Of a DNA stretch of 64,000 nt, positions 45,552-55,550 are shown one piece after another. Position 1 is the stretch's first letter; each line of letters starts with the position of its first letter. Location: positions 367,832 through 431,831 of the forward strand of contig JANQRA010000002.1 of the NCBI GenBank assembly GCA_028284765.1. The letters are read 5' to 3'. Source of the DNA: Acidimicrobiia bacterium (GTDB lineage Bacteria; Actinomycetota; Acidimicrobiia; Spongiisociales; ZC4RG35). The notes beneath the pieces are model-generated. The model did no database searches. It worked only from the letters and a program-made list of their open reading frames with translations, and was not told the DNA's origin. The position numbers and the translations under genes are program-made.

Positions 45552-45959
45552 GTGACCATGACCGAATTCATCGTCGACATGGAGAACCGACCGGGCCGAC
45601 TGGCTGCCCTCACTGAGACCCTGGCCAGCTTCGGGGTCAACATCGAGGCACTCGCTGCATTCGGATCCAATGGCGACGGATCCGTTCGACTGATCACCAA
45701 CGACGCGCCCACGACCCGTCGCGTTCTGGGTGAGGCTTCACTTCAGCACGAGGAACGTTCTGTGCTCACCGTTCAACTTCCTCATCGACCTGGTGAACTG
45801 GCGAGGTTGACCCGGATGATCGCCGACGTCGGAGTCAACATCGAAGCGATCTACATCCTCAGATCCAGCGCAGACGGAGTCGAGTTTGCGATCTCCCTCG
45901 ACCAACCGGAGACCGCTCTTCCGCACCTGGAAGTCATGGGCGGGGTTCTCTCCGCATAA
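45552..45959 (+). CDS. tandem ACT-domain protein
   Basis: A 135-residue protein of two ACT domains: TEFIVDMENRPGRLAALTETLASFGVNIEALAAFG and SVLTVQLPHRPGELARLTRMIADVGVNIEAIYILR, each given here in its key part. NRPGRLA and HRPGELA with a following GVNIEA are the ligand-binding loops, usually for amino acids. It has no catalytic domain, so it is a stand-alone sensor. The GTG at 45552 or the ATG at 45558 may be the start. TAGGGT (45542–45547) lies just before them. It is an independent unit between the protease–glycosylase gene and the DUF3048 gene. Confidence 0.85.
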   Translation: MTMTEFIVDMENRPGRLAALTETLASFGVNIEALAAFGSNGDGSVRLITNDAPTTRRVLGEASLQHEERSVLTVQLPHRPGELARLTRMIADVGVNIEAIYILRSSADGVEFAISLDQPETALPHLEVMGGVLSA

Positions 45960-45984
45960 TTCCCAATAGCGGCACCCTGGTTCG

Positions 45985-45990
45985 TACACT
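45985..45990 (+). promoter_or_regulatory. -10 element of the DUF3048 gene
   Basis: TACACT lies 7 nt before the ATG at 45998. It is one of the clearest leaderless arrangements in the window. Confidence 0.4.
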
Positions 45991-45997
45991 CGCCCCA

Positions 45998-47080
45998 ATG
46001 CGGACCAAAGTCGCCAGGCTGGTCATGCTCGGATTGCTCATCAGTGCGTGTAGCGGAGCCACTGAAGAGCCTGCTGACTCCACCACAACGTCGGCCCCTG
46101 CAACCACCACATCCACGTCGTCAACCACGTCCACAAGCTCGACGTCCACCACTTCAACAACCGTCGTCCCGGCTGAGACCTCACTAGTCAATGGACTCCC
46201 CGTGGGCGACCCCGAGCTGCTCAACCGGCGAATCCTCGCCGTCAAGATCGACAACCACCCGAGGGCGACACCGCAGTCAGGCATCGATCAGGCCGACATG
46301 ATGATCGAGCTAAACGTCGAGGGGATCACCAGGTTCATCTCGATCTGGCACGAGAGCGACGTTGACTACCTCGGGCCAGAACGGTCCGGCCGGCCGACCG
46401 ACGCCGAGCTCCTCGCTGCCTTCAACGAGCCTTCGTTTGGGATTTCTGGTGCCCAGGCATGGGTTCAGAATCTGATACTCAGCAAAGACATCAACCTCAT
46501 CAAAGATCTGTCAGACGGCGCCTTCCGCATCTCGGGCCGAAGTGCACCCCACAACCTCTACGTCAACACGTTCACTTTCAGGGAGACGGCTGACGCCCGG
46601 GGATATGCCGACAACCCGCCGGAGGGACCACTTTGGGACTTCGGGCCGATCCCCGACGGTTCGCGACCGGCGGCCAGGGTCGACATCGAGTTCGGCCCCA
46701 ACAACCGCGTGTTCTGGGATTGGGATGCTGAGAGCGGACTGTGGCTGAGAACCGCGTACGGCAATGAAGAGAGCATGTACAGGAACCAAGATGGCTCCGA
46801 GGGTCGCGTCGGCGTTCCTGTTCTCGTCGCGATCTACTCAGATCCCTACACAGCATTTCCGCCGGGCGAGGGGAAGGGCCTCCCTGCTTCGAGAACCACA
46901 GGTGAGGGAAGGGCGTTCGTCTTTGCCGACGGCATGGTGTCCGAAGGAACCTGGGAGCGACCGACCGAAGACGAGTGGTTCACTCTGACCACGTTGGAAG
47001 GCGAATCAATGGTGGTGCCCCCAGGCAAGTCCTGGGTTTCGATCGTCCCTTCCAACCGCGGCCTGTCCATCACCGAATAG
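45998..47080 (+). CDS. DUF3048 (YerB-like) lipoprotein
   Basis: A 360-residue exported lipoprotein. The signal peptide RTKVARLVMLGLLISACSGA has the lipobox ISAC, followed by a Thr/Ser linker of about 45 residues (TTTSTSSTTSTSSTSTTSTT) and a DUF3048 domain. Its landmarks are LAVKIDNHPRATPQSGIDQADMMIE with ARP-like strand, RFISIWHESDVDYLGPERS, and the later SAPHNLYVNTFTFRE and NNRVFWDWDAESG. The function of DUF3048/YerB is unknown; homologues are cell-surface proteins in Gram-positive bacteria. The ATG is preceded by TACACT. Confidence 0.88.
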   Translation: MRTKVARLVMLGLLISACSGATEEPADSTTTSAPATTTSTSSTTSTSSTSTTSTTVVPAETSLVNGLPVGDPELLNRRILAVKIDNHPRATPQSGIDQADMMIELNVEGITRFISIWHESDVDYLGPERSGRPTDAELLAAFNEPSFGISGAQAWVQNLILSKDINLIKDLSDGAFRISGRSAPHNLYVNTFTFRETADARGYADNPPEGPLWDFGPIPDGSRPAARVDIEFGPNNRVFWDWDAESGLWLRTAYGNEESMYRNQDGSEGRVGVPVLVAIYSDPYTAFPPGEGKGLPASRTTGEGRAFVFADGMVSEGTWERPTEDEWFTLTTLEGESMVVPPGKSWVSIVPSNRGLSITE

Positions 47081-47081
47081 C

Positions 47082-47087
47082 TAGGTT
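47082..47087 (+). promoter_or_regulatory. -10 element of the amidase gene
   Basis: TAGGTT lies 6 nt before the GTG at 47094, right after the DUF3048 stop. Confidence 0.35.
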
Positions 47088-47093
47088 CGCCTC

Positions 47094-48359
47094 GTGAGCG
47101 GGGCCACAGCTGTCGTACGAGTCACTCAAGCACTTGAGCGCGCACACGCGACGAAAGAAACAGTCAATGCCTTCACTTCCCTCGATGACGATCGAGCTCT
47201 CTCCCGTGCAGAAGCAATCGATCGAGGCGAGATCGGTGGTCGCCTGGCAGGCGTCCCCATAGCGCTGAAAGACCTCATCGACCACGAGGGTCGGGTGACG
47301 ACGTGCGGTTCACATTTCTACAAAGAAACAGCTGACAAGACGGCGGAGTGCGTCAAAGGCCTCGAGGACGAAGGAGCCGTGATCATCGGGCGGGCGAACC
47401 TCCATGAGTGGGCATTCGGGTTCAACTCCGAGAACGAGGCCTGGGGTCCGGTACGCAACCCGCGAGACCTGAACACTTCTGCAGGAGGCTCATCCGGAGG
47501 TTCGGGCGCGGCGGTTGCGGCTGGGATCACGCCAATTGCTATCGGCACTGACACCGGAGGTTCGGTGCGCGTTCCGGCGGCACTGTGTGGCACTTACGGG
47601 CTCAAGGTCACCCACGGAGCAATCAGTCTCGACGGCGTCTTCCCGCTTGTGCCCTCTCTGGACACTGTCGGACCGCTGGCTGACTCGATGACGAACATCG
47701 ACCTTGCGTACCGGGCCATGTCAGGCGATTCAACGGAGGGCCAGCCCAACGGACGGTTCCGCATCGGGATTCCGCAGCCCTGGTTCGACGATGCCCCGAT
47801 GGAAGAAGACGTGGCCAGGTCGTTCGCTGGCACAGTCGAGCAGCTAATCGAGTTGGGCCACCAGGTACATCCAATCCAAATGCCAGACGTGAAGCCAAGC
47901 CGTCTCATCACCGCGGCCTTCGAAGAGGTTGCAACGGTGCACAAGGAGTTCCGGACGCAAGGCAAGCGCTACTCCAAAGTCGTGGAGGATCGAATCATTG
48001 CCGTCGAGAACGCGACACAGGAAGAAGTACGTGCGGCTCGAGAGTGGCAGGCGATGATCCGCTCGCGTTTCGAGGACGCTTTCTCCACGGTCGATTTCTT
48101 GATCACCCCGACAACTCCTGCTGTGAAGAAAGTGATTGGAGACGAGATGATCGGCGAGAAACACCACCGCTCTGTTCTGTCCTACTTCTCTGCCATCGTT
48201 AACCACGCCCTACGACCTGCTTTGGCCATCCCAACAACCCGTCCTGGAGGCACCCACACCTCACTCCAGGTCATCGGAGATCTCAATTCAGAGCCCGAGC
48301 TGATTGCGTTGGGCACCAACCTCGAAGGCGCCGAAATTGGGTCGTTCGAACCTTCCTAG
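47094..48359 (+). CDS. amidase-signature family hydrolase
   Basis: A 421-residue soluble amidase. The catalytic Lys is in GVPIALKDLID, the central signature is TSAGGSSGGSGAAVAAGITP, and the cis-Ser/Ser pair lies in GTDTGGSVRVPAALCG. The product is shorter than GatA and lacks the tRNA-site features; a true GatA lies at the other end of the window. It probably hydrolyses a small amide. The C-terminal half (HRSVLSYFSAIVNHALRPALAIP) fits the family. It starts with GTG behind TAGGTT. Confidence 0.88.
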   Translation: MSGATAVVRVTQALERAHATKETVNAFTSLDDDRALSRAEAIDRGEIGGRLAGVPIALKDLIDHEGRVTTCGSHFYKETADKTAECVKGLEDEGAVIIGRANLHEWAFGFNSENEAWGPVRNPRDLNTSAGGSSGGSGAAVAAGITPIAIGTDTGGSVRVPAALCGTYGLKVTHGAISLDGVFPLVPSLDTVGPLADSMTNIDLAYRAMSGDSTEGQPNGRFRIGIPQPWFDDAPMEEDVARSFAGTVEQLIELGHQVHPIQMPDVKPSRLITAAFEEVATVHKEFRTQGKRYSKVVEDRIIAVENATQEEVRAAREWQAMIRSRFEDAFSTVDFLITPTTPAVKKVIGDEMIGEKHHRSVLSYFSAIVNHALRPALAIPTTRPGGTHTSLQVIGDLNSEPELIALGTNLEGAEIGSFEPS

Positions 48360-48386
48360 GCGAATTCACCTACCCCGCCCGTTGGA

Positions 48387-48392
48387 TAGACT
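48387..48392 (+). promoter_or_regulatory. possible -10 element upstream of korA
   Basis: TAGACT lies about 90 nt before the korA start, in the 125-bp gap after the amidase gene. Unlike most units here, korA has a clear Shine-Dalgarno sequence (AGGAAG, 8 nt before the GTG at 48485), so a leadered transcript is plausible. Confidence 0.3.
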
Positions 48393-48484
48393 TGGATACA
48401 TACCGACAACCAGAGTGCCGACCGGTGGAGGAGACCAAAAACCCCTGTCAGCACCAGCCCAAACACCCTTAGGAAGTGATTCCA

Positions 48485-50362
48485 GTGGCCGATGAAATCG
48501 CCACCGCAGACCCCACATCTACCCCAACCGAAGAGCTCGAGAAGCTCGTAATCCGGTTCGCCGGCGACTCGGGCGACGGCATGCAGCTCGCAGGATCGAG
48601 ATTCACCGATGCGTCTGCACTCTTCGGCAACGACCTTGCGACGCTTCCCAGCTTCCCGGCTGAGATCAGAGCACCGGCCGGAACACTCCCCGGTGTCTCG
48701 AGTTTCCAGGTCCAGATTGCGGACTTCGACATTCTCACGGCGGGCGATGCTCCCGACTGCCTGGTTGCGATGAACCCCGCTGCCTTGATGAAGAACCTCA
48801 AAGACTTGAGACAGGGCGGAACCCTGATCATCAACACCGACACCTTCGAGGAGCGCAACCTGGCCAAAGCCGGATACGAGTCGAATCCGCTCGACGAGGA
48901 CTCAGACCTATTGAAGGGATACCGGGTCATCAAGGTGCCAATGGACGAGCTCACCAAGGAGGCCGTCAAAGGCAGCGGTGTGAGCGGACGAAACGTCCTT
49001 CGGTCGAAGAACTTCTTTGCACTCGGGCTCATGGCTTGGCTCTTCCATCGCCCGACCGAACCAACACTCGAATGGGTGGACAAGAAGTTCGCCAAGCTGC
49101 CTGAAGTCGCCGAGGCAAACAAGTCTGCTTTCCAGGCGGGCTACACCTTCGGTGTCGCCACCGAGGCAACGAAAAACACGTTCGCGGTCAAGCCGGCGGC
49201 TCTGAGGGACGGCACCTATACCAACGTCAACGGAAACACAGCCCTTGCGTGGGGTCTCATCGCTGCCGCCCGCAAGGCCGACCTCCCACTGTTCTACGGA
49301 ACCTACCCGATCACTCCGGCTTCGGATGTGCTCCACGAGCTGAGCCGACATAAGAACTTCGGAGTGCGCACGTTCCAGGCCGAGGACGAAATCGCAGGGG
49401 TTGGCACGACCATCGGGGCCGCGTTTGCCGGGAACCTCGCGGTCACCGGATCGTCGGGGCCGGGGATAGCCCTCAAATCGGAGGCGATCTCGTTGGCGTT
49501 CATGCTCGAGCTGCCGATGATCGTCATAAACGTTCAGCGAGGAGGCCCTTCGACCGGCCTACCGACCAAGCCCGAACAGTCTGATCTCTTGTTTTCGCTC
49601 TACGGTCGCCACGGCGAAGCGCCGCTGCCTGTTCTGGCCATCCCGTCTCCGTCGGCCGCATTTGAAATGGCGATCGAAGCAGCACGCGTCGCGATCAAGT
49701 ACATGACCCCCGTCATCCTGCTCAGCGACAACTACGTTGCCAACGGCTCTGAGCCCTGGTTGCTGCCGGACGTCGACTCCATACCTGAGATCGAAGTCGA
49801 ATTCGCCACAAAGCCAAATGGACCAGACGGCAGCTTCCTTCCATACATGAGGAACATCGACACCTTCGCGCGACCTTGGGCTGTTCCAGGGACACCGGGC
49901 CTCGAGCACCGAGTGGGCGGGTTGGAGAAGGAGTCGATCTCAGGAAACGTGTCATACGATCCGGCGAACCATCAGCTGATGACCGATACCCGGGCATGGA
50001 AGGTGGCCAACATCGCCAATGACATTCCTCCACTGGAGGTCGATGGCGACGAAGACGCAGAGATCCTTGTTTTGGGCTGGGGCTCCACATTTGGGTCGGT
50101 GAGGGCAGCTGCTCGCCGCGCCCGAAACGATGGCGTCAAGGTCGCAACGGCCAACCTCCGCTACCTCCATCCCATGCCCCGCAACGTTGATGAGGTTTTG
50201 CGTTCGTACGACAAGATCCTCATCCCGGAGCTCAACACCGGTCAGCTGTTGAAGCTGATTAGAGCCGAGTTCCTAATCGATGCCGTCGGCCTGAACAAAG
50301 TCGCAGGTGAGCCTTTCAAAGTCACCGAAATCTCAGAAAAGATCATGGAGATGGTCAAGTGA
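48485..50362 (+). CDS. korA: 2-oxoglutarate:ferredoxin oxidoreductase, fused gamma-alpha subunit
   Basis: Part of the CoA-dependent oxidative decarboxylation of 2-oxoacids (usually 2-oxoglutarate) with ferredoxin as electron acceptor. The 625-residue protein has the gamma domain first (VIRFAGDSGDGMQLAG to about residue 190) and then the alpha domain with pyrimidine-binding GTYPITPASDVLHELSRH, GVGTTIGAAFAGN and VNVQRGGPSTGLPTKPEQSD. This GDSGDGM–gamma/alpha fusion is the KorA form of actinobacteria. The GTG at 48485 has AGGAAG 8 nt upstream. The stop overlaps korB (GTGA). It replaces or supplements the classical oxoglutarate dehydrogenase. Confidence 0.93.
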   Translation: MADEIATADPTSTPTEELEKLVIRFAGDSGDGMQLAGSRFTDASALFGNDLATLPSFPAEIRAPAGTLPGVSSFQVQIADFDILTAGDAPDCLVAMNPAALMKNLKDLRQGGTLIINTDTFEERNLAKAGYESNPLDEDSDLLKGYRVIKVPMDELTKEAVKGSGVSGRNVLRSKNFFALGLMAWLFHRPTEPTLEWVDKKFAKLPEVAEANKSAFQAGYTFGVATEATKNTFAVKPAALRDGTYTNVNGNTALAWGLIAAARKADLPLFYGTYPITPASDVLHELSRHKNFGVRTFQAEDEIAGVGTTIGAAFAGNLAVTGSSGPGIALKSEAISLAFMLELPMIVINVQRGGPSTGLPTKPEQSDLLFSLYGRHGEAPLPVLAIPSPSAAFEMAIEAARVAIKYMTPVILLSDNYVANGSEPWLLPDVDSIPEIEVEFATKPNGPDGSFLPYMRNIDTFARPWAVPGTPGLEHRVGGLEKESISGNVSYDPANHQLMTDTRAWKVANIANDIPPLEVDGDEDAEILVLGWGSTFGSVRAAARRARNDGVKVATANLRYLHPMPRNVDEVLRSYDKILIPELNTGQLLKLIRAEFLIDAVGLNKVAGEPFKVTEISEKIMEMVK

Positions 50363-51387
50363 CAAGTGTTGATTACACAAGAGCAGATTTCCAGACGGAC
50401 CAAGAGGTTCGCTGGTGCCCGGGGTGCGGCGACTACACAATCCTCGCCTCGGTACAGATGTTCCTCGCCGGACTGGGCCGACCACGCGAGGAGTTCGTGT
50501 TCGTCTCCGGTATCGGATGCGCAGCTCGATTCCCCTATTACGTGAACACCTACGGCATGCACTCGATCCATGGCAGGGCCCCGGCCATTGCCAGCGGGAT
50601 TGCGACCACTCGACCGGACCTCTCAACGTGGGTGATCACCGGGGACGGCGATGCATTGTCGATCGGCGGGAACCACTTGATCCATGCCCTTCGGCGCAAC
50701 GTCAACTTGAAGATCATCCTGTTCAATAACCAGATCTACGGTCTGACCAAAGGCCAGTACTCACCAACTTCCGAAGTGGGGAAGACCACCAAGTCCACCC
50801 CCTTTGGTTCTGTCGACTATCCGTTCAATCCGGTGTCGCTGGCGCTGGGCGCAGAGGCGACATTTGTCGCCCGAACTCTCGACATGGATCGCAATCACAC
50901 CCAGGAGATGCTGCAGAAGGCCTACGAGCACCAAGGAGCAGCGTTCATCGAGATCTACCAGAACTGCAACGTCTTCAACGACAAGGCCTTTATCCAACTC
51001 ACCGGCAAAGAAGAGCGGACCCACAACCGCATCGACCTCCAGCACGGAAAGCCGATCGTCTTCGACGGTGGAGCCAAGGCCGTAGTTATGAGGAACGGTG
51101 AGGCTGAGATCGTCGACTCCTCGTCAGTCGATCCAGGCGCCATCCTCGTTCATGACGAGACTCGCCCGGATCCCTCGATCGCATTCGCCCTTAGCCGACT
51201 GTCACACGGGCCGTACGGGCCGACACCGCTTGGGGTCTTCAGAAACGTCGAGCGACCGACGTACGACCTGGAAGTCAACAAGCAGGTAGACGCAGCCAAG
51301 GAGAGGCTCGGCTCCGGGGACCTGAACAAACTGATTCGCTCCCACGGGACCTGGACGGTCGACGCCAACTCCAACGGCAGCGCCTAG
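50359..51387 (+). CDS. korB: 2-oxoglutarate:ferredoxin oxidoreductase subunit beta
   Basis: The 342-residue catalytic beta subunit carries thiamine diphosphate and one 4Fe-4S cluster. Cluster cysteines lie in RWCPGCGDYTILA, SGIGCAARFPYYV and QNCNVFNDKAF. The ThDP-binding motif is ITGDGDALSIGGNHLIHALRRN, ending in the NNQIYGLTKGQYSPTS loop. The GTG start overlaps the korA stop by 4 nt. The gene ends with a 4-nt overlap with the convergent argH. No ferredoxin gene lies next to it. Confidence 0.94.
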   Translation: MTSVDYTRADFQTDQEVRWCPGCGDYTILASVQMFLAGLGRPREEFVFVSGIGCAARFPYYVNTYGMHSIHGRAPAIASGIATTRPDLSTWVITGDGDALSIGGNHLIHALRRNVNLKIILFNNQIYGLTKGQYSPTSEVGKTTKSTPFGSVDYPFNPVSLALGAEATFVARTLDMDRNHTQEMLQKAYEHQGAAFIEIYQNCNVFNDKAFIQLTGKEERTHNRIDLQHGKPIVFDGGAKAVVMRNGEAEIVDSSSVDPGAILVHDETRPDPSIAFALSRLSHGPYGPTPLGVFRNVERPTYDLEVNKQVDAAKERLGSGDLNKLIRSHGTWTVDANSNGSA

Positions 51388-52688
51388 AAGTCTTCCCTCC
51401 ACCGGCGCAACGCCGCAATCTGACCTGAGATGTCGGGGACCGGCGCGTCGATAGGGAGGTCGTCTTCCTCAAAGCGTGCGTCGTGAGCGGTCAGCTCCTC
51501 GGGCGTGACCTGGTCGATCGACCTGCCTTGAGACTCCAGGGTGAGGATCAGGGCTCCGACGACTTCATGGGATTCACGAAACGCCACGCCGCGATGCACC
51601 AGCTTCTCCGCGAGCGGTAGCGCCATTGTTCCCGCATCAGGGGCTCCCGACTTGAACTCAACGTTCCGAATCAGATGGCTCAGTGCGCGCAACGAGCCGT
51701 GGGCATCATCGTGGGCCCGAAACACGATCTGTTTGTCTTCCTGGAGATCGCGGTTGTACGTCAGCGGCAGGCCCTTTTGCAGAGCAAGCAGACTCGCAAC
51801 GTCGCCGACGGTCGTTGAAGCCCGTCCACGAACCAGCTCGGCGATGTCCGGGTTGCGCTTGTGAGGCAGTGCCGACGACCCGGTGCTCACCTGATCTCCG
51901 AGAGCAACGATCCCGAACTCAGAGGACGACCAGAGGATCAACTCCTCAGCCAGCCGAGACATGTGAATCATCGTCTGGGCACAGCAGAAGACATATTCGG
52001 CAGCAAAGTCGCGTGAACCGACAGCATCGAGGGTGTTCTCCATCGGTGGGCCCAGGCCAAGCAGCTCGGCGGTCCGAGCCCTATCGATCGGCAACGTGGT
52101 GCCAGCGGACGCACCGGCACCGAGCGGAGAGGCCGCGAGCCGGTCTGCGCATGCCTTGAAACGCTCAGCATCTCTGACGGCCATCCATGCGTACGCCAGG
52201 AGATGGTTCCCCACACTCGTGATCTGGGCCTGTTGGAGATGGGTGTAGGTGGGAATGATTTCGCCCTGGTGCGATTCCGCAACATCGATGAGCGAGTCGA
52301 TCCACTCCGACAGAGCGAGTAGCTGACTCTTGGCGCCTTCCACCAGGAAGAGCCTGAGGTCGAGTGCGACCTGATCATTCCGTGAGCGGCCGGTGTGGAG
52401 TTTGCCGGCGACTTCCCCAACAAGCTCTCCGAGACGGCGTTCGACCGCACTGTGCACATCTTCATCGCCGTCGTGGAATTCGAGTCCTTCAGAGAGGATG
52501 GTTTCCAGGCCGCTGACCAGCTGGTCTGCTTCTTCACCAGCAATGATCCCCGATTCGCCAAGCATGGTGGCGTGGGCGATCGAACCGCGAAGATCGAACT
52601 CGAGGAGCCGACGGTCGGATTCGTCGGTCGTGTAGTCCCGGGTGATTTCGGACATGCCTTCCTCGAACCGTCCGCCCCACATACTCAT
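51384..52688 (-). CDS. argH: argininosuccinate lyase
   Basis: Last step of arginine synthesis, splitting argininosuccinate to arginine and fumarate. The 434-residue fumarase-superfamily protein contains [69 protein letters not shown] and the signature [20 protein letters not shown], where the catalytic Ser loop reads [11 protein letters not shown]. The length is slightly under the usual 455–470, and the N-terminus starts directly at MSMWGGRF. The start overlaps argG by 4 nt (ATGA). Confidence 0.95.
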   Translation of the reverse strand: MSMWGGRFEEGMSEITRDYTTDESDRRLLEFDLRGSIAHATMLGESGIIAGEEADQLVSGLETILSEGLEFHDGDEDVHSAVERRLGELVGEVAGKLHTGRSRNDQVALDLRLFLVEGAKSQLLALSEWIDSLIDVAESHQGEIIPTYTHLQQAQITSVGNHLLAYAWMAVRDAERFKACADRLAASPLGAGASAGTTLPIDRARTAELLGLGPPMENTLDAVGSRDFAAEYVFCCAQTMIHMSRLAEELILWSSSEFGIVALGDQVSTGSSALPHKRNPDIAELVRGRASTTVGDVASLLALQKGLPLTYNRDLQEDKQIVFRAHDDAHGSLRALSHLIRNVEFKSGAPDAGTMALPLAEKLVHRGVAFRESHEVVGALILTLESQGRSIDQVTPEELTAHDARFEEDDLPIDAPVPDISGQIAALRRWREDF

Positions 52689-53869
52689 TCGCTTAAGCCG
52701 TGCCCTCGGATCCTCAGGGCATTTAGGCGAATGAAGCCTTCGGCATCATGTTGGTCGAACACCTCGTCTGCCTCGAAGGTCGCGACCTGTGGGTCATAGC
52801 TGCTGTTTGGGGACCGTCGACCAAGGACGGTCATACTCCCCTTATACAACTTGAGTCGGGCTTCACCGGTCACTGGTCCTTGAATCTCGTCCATCATCGA
52901 CTGGAGCGTCTCGCGCTCCGGCGAGAACCAGAAGCCGTTGTAGACGGCGCGGGCATAGTCCTCGGCGATCCGATTCCGCATGTGGAGGACCTCCCGATCG
53001 AGCACGATGGATTCGACAGCCCGTCGGGCAGCTTGGAGAACCGTTCCACCGGGGGTTTCGTAGACCCCTCGACTCTTGATCCCGACAAACCTGTTTTCGA
53101 CGATGTCAACACGCCCCACTCCGTGTCGCCCGGCGATCTGGTTCAGCTTGGTCAATAGCTCCACGCCTCCCAGTGCCTCCCCGTCGAGCGAGACTGGTGT
53201 CCCATGTTCGAGGCCGACGATGACCTCTTCAGGTTCGTTTGGGGCGTCCTCAGGATCGGTGGTCATGCGAAACATGTCTGCGGGTGGAGATGTCCAGGGG
53301 TCCTCCAGGACTCCGCCCTCGTAAGAGATATGAAACAGATTGGCGTCCATCGAATAGGGCGCCTTTGGTGTCACCGGAACCGGAATCCCACGGGCCTCGG
53401 CGTAGGCAACCAAGTCGGCTCTTCCGTTCAGCTTCCATTCACGCCAGGGGGCGACCGTGGCGAGGTCAGGGGCCAGGGCTGCAGTGGATAGCTCGAAGCG
53501 GACCTGATCATTGCCTTTGCCCGTTGCACCGTGGGCAATCGCATCAGCGTTGTGCAGACGTGCGGTCTTAACCAGCCCTTTGGTGATGATCGGTCGCGCC
53601 AGCGAAGTTCCTAGCAAGTACTCGGACTCGTAAACGGCTGCCGCTCGGAGTGCAGGGAAGACAGCGTCGTTCACAAACTCGTCACGAAGATCATCGACGA
53701 CCGCCTCCACAGCGCCGGTTGCAAGCGCCTTGGCCTCGGCCTCCGCTACTTCCTCACCCTGGCCGACGTCCGCGGTGTAGGCAACGACTTCGGCGTCATA
53801 CTCTTCGCGGAGCCACGCCAGGATCACCGACGTGTCGAGACCACCCGAATATGCAAGAACGACCCTCAT
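52685..53869 (-). CDS. argG: argininosuccinate synthase
   Basis: Condenses citrulline and aspartate using ATP. The 394-residue product has [18 protein letters not shown] (PP-loop SGGLDT), [15 protein letters not shown] with the ATP-contact Gly-rich loop, and [21 protein letters not shown]. It is the first gene of the argG–argH operon, with a TAGCCT hexamer 7 nt before the ATG. No other arg genes lie nearby and no ArgR-like site was recognised. Confidence 0.96.
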   Translation of the reverse strand: MRVVLAYSGGLDTSVILAWLREEYDAEVVAYTADVGQGEEVAEAEAKALATGAVEAVVDDLRDEFVNDAVFPALRAAAVYESEYLLGTSLARPIITKGLVKTARLHNADAIAHGATGKGNDQVRFELSTAALAPDLATVAPWREWKLNGRADLVAYAEARGIPVPVTPKAPYSMDANLFHISYEGGVLEDPWTSPPADMFRMTTDPEDAPNEPEEVIVGLEHGTPVSLDGEALGGVELLTKLNQIAGRHGVGRVDIVENRFVGIKSRGVYETPGGTVLQAARRAVESIVLDREVLHMRNRIAEDYARAVYNGFWFSPERETLQSMMDEIQGPVTGEARLKLYKGSMTVLGRRSPNSSYDPQVATFEADEVFDQHDAEGFIRLNALRIRGHGLSE

Positions 53870-53876
53870 GGGCGAG

Positions 53877-53882
53877 AGGCTA
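53877..53882 (-). promoter_or_regulatory. -10 element of argG
   Basis: TAGCCT on the minus strand lies 7 nt before the argG ATG. It is 6 bp from the stop of the sigma-fusion gene upstream. The same hexamer and spacing occur before the MFS transporter gene. Confidence 0.4.
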
Positions 53883-53888
53883 AATCCC

Positions 53889-55517
53889 TCAGGTGCACGG
53901 AGTCACATCGATGGTGGTGGCGGCACCACCAGCATTGCCCAAGTCATCGAAGGCAACGATGCGCACCGTCTCCTGACCCACGGTCAGAAACGGACCAACA
54001 ACGCCCTCCCACATGTCATTTCCAGTGTCGATCATGGGGGTTTCCTGCCCGCCCCAACGAACGACTACGGAGTCGAGAGGCGATGCGTCGCGAACGCGTA
54101 CGGTCACCGTGGCTTGAGTGGGGCGACAGAATGTCCCCGCGTTCTCCACCACGCTCTCAGGAGAAACCTGCGGGACACTGAGGATGGGGTTGGCATTGGT
54201 ATCGGCGGTCATCGTGACGTCGATCGTTCCCCCGTCCCAGACCACCTCCATCGTTTCTTCGATATCACCCTCGTCGGCTTCCAATCGATCGATCGTCACT
54301 TCGATCGTCACCGACGCCTCCGGAGCGAGCTCGCCGGAGCCCGAAGAGACGCTGACCCAAGAAGCACCGGGAGAGATGTCCCATGAGCTGGCGATGCCTC
54401 CGTTGTTCGTCAAGACAAACGACCGCACCGAGTCGCTATCGCCAAAATCGAGAGCGGTGTCGTCCACAACCAAAAGGGCATCATCCGGTGGGAGAGTTGT
54501 CGACGTGGCAGTTGACGACTCGGTGGTCGACGTCTCGGACGGCAGGACCGTGGTGGTAGTGACTCCGAGTGGAGCGGTTGTCGAAGTATCGGCTGCGATC
54601 GGAATCGTCGGCGGTGTGTCGAGTGGCTCGAATTGCGCAGAGACCGCAAAACCGATCACTCCCATCAGCAGCGCAACTGCCGCGAATGCCAGGCCCTTCA
54701 CCCAGGACTGGTCCAACGCACCCGCCGGTACCAACGGTTTGGGTTCGATTGCGCCGAGAACACGGTCCCTCAGGGCTGCCGGAGCGGGCACCAGGAGAAT
54801 GCCAGGGAGAACATTGGCCGGCGCGAGCAGAAACGCCCGCCTTTCCTGACACACCTCACAGCTTTCGATGTGGCGGGTCACCTTGGAACGGACGGCCATG
54901 TCGAATGTGCCGTCCCAGCCTTGGAGCACGTCAGCCAGCTCGTCGCATTCGTCGCTACCGAGCCTGGCGATGAGCAGTGCGCCCATTGCACGTTCCACCC
55001 GATCTTTCATCCGGGAGACGAGCACGTGGACGTGGCCGGTCTCGACACCCATCGCTTCTGCGAGATCGTCACCCTCCAGCCCTTCAACCAAATGGAACGC
55101 CATGAGGTCTCGATCACGCTCACCGAGCCCGCCCGCGGCCGCCCATACCAGTTGACGAAGTTCGGCCTGCTTCACCGCCATTGCCATGTCCGGCTCCTCG
55201 ACTAGAGCCTCAGAAAGGTCCTCATTAGGTGTGACTCGAGCGCGCTGTCGACCTTGACCATGAGCTTCGTTCCGCGCGATCGAGAAGAGCCAGGGTCGGA
55301 GCTTGTCCGGATTATCCAACTGTTCCATCCGGGTCGCCGCCTTGACGAAAGCATCGTGGGCGGCGTCCGCCGCATCTTCGCGGTTGCGAAGCATCGTCAA
55401 GCAATAGGAGTAGATACGGTCCGCATATCGGTCGTAGATCTCCCCGAGTGCAGCCTGGTCTCCGGCGAGAAAGCTCGCTACGAGTTGAGCATCGGTTGTG
55501 TTTGCCATCTCGGCCAT
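53889..55517 (-). CDS. membrane-anchored ECF sigma factor fused to anti-sigma zinc finger and external Ig-like domains
   Basis: A 542-residue single frame. Residues 8–75 are sigma region 2 ([20 protein letters not shown]) and about 115–180 region 4 ([20 protein letters not shown]). H216-x3-C220-x2-C223 (RHIESCEVC) is a zinc-binding anti-sigma motif. A membrane helix follows at about 275–295 ([20 protein letters not shown]), then a Thr/Ser linker, a BACON-like domain (about 347–437, [20 protein letters not shown]) and a C-terminal Ig-like domain with two Cys. A sigma factor, its probable inhibitor and an exterior sensor are thus one protein. It lies 33 nt downstream of the MFS gene. Its target promoters are unknown. 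Confidence 0.88.
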   Translation of the reverse strand: MAEMANTTDAQLVASFLAGDQAALGEIYDRYADRIYSYCLTMLRNREDAADAAHDAFVKAATRMEQLDNPDKLRPWLFSIARNEAHGQGRQRARVTPNEDLSEALVEEPDMAMAVKQAELRQLVWAAAGGLGERDRDLMAFHLVEGLEGDDLAEAMGVETGHVHVLVSRMKDRVERAMGALLIARLGSDECDELADVLQGWDGTFDMAVRSKVTRHIESCEVCQERRAFLLAPANVLPGILLVPAPAALRDRVLGAIEPKPLVPAGALDQSWVKGLAFAAVALLMGVIGFAVSAQFEPLDTPPTIPIAADTSTTAPLGVTTTTVLPSETSTTESSTATSTTLPPDDALLVVDDTALDFGDSDSVRSFVLTNNGGIASSWDISPGASWVSVSSGSGELAPEASVTIEVTIDRLEADEGDIEETMEVVWDGGTIDVTMTADTNANPILSVPQVSPESVVENAGTFCRPTQATVTVRVRDASPLDSVVVRWGGQETPMIDTGNDMWEGVVGPFLTVGQETVRIVAFDDLGNAGGAATTIDVTPCT

Positions 55518-55523
55518 ACATGT

Positions 55524-55541
55524 AGGACAGACGCGCGTCCG
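55524..55541. repeat. imperfect inverted repeat before the sigma-fusion gene
   Basis: GACAGACGC and GCGTCCGAC arms (7 of 9 pairs) lie in the 33-bp gap between the MFS stop and the sigma-fusion start. This could be a weak terminator or a regulatory site for the sigma gene. Confidence 0.3.
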
Positions 55542-55550
55542 ACAGAATCC

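Noticed and set aside
48360-48484. tRNA or riboswitch in the gap before korA
   Set aside because: No cloverleaf or known riboswitch core was found; only a possible promoter and an SD sequence are visible.
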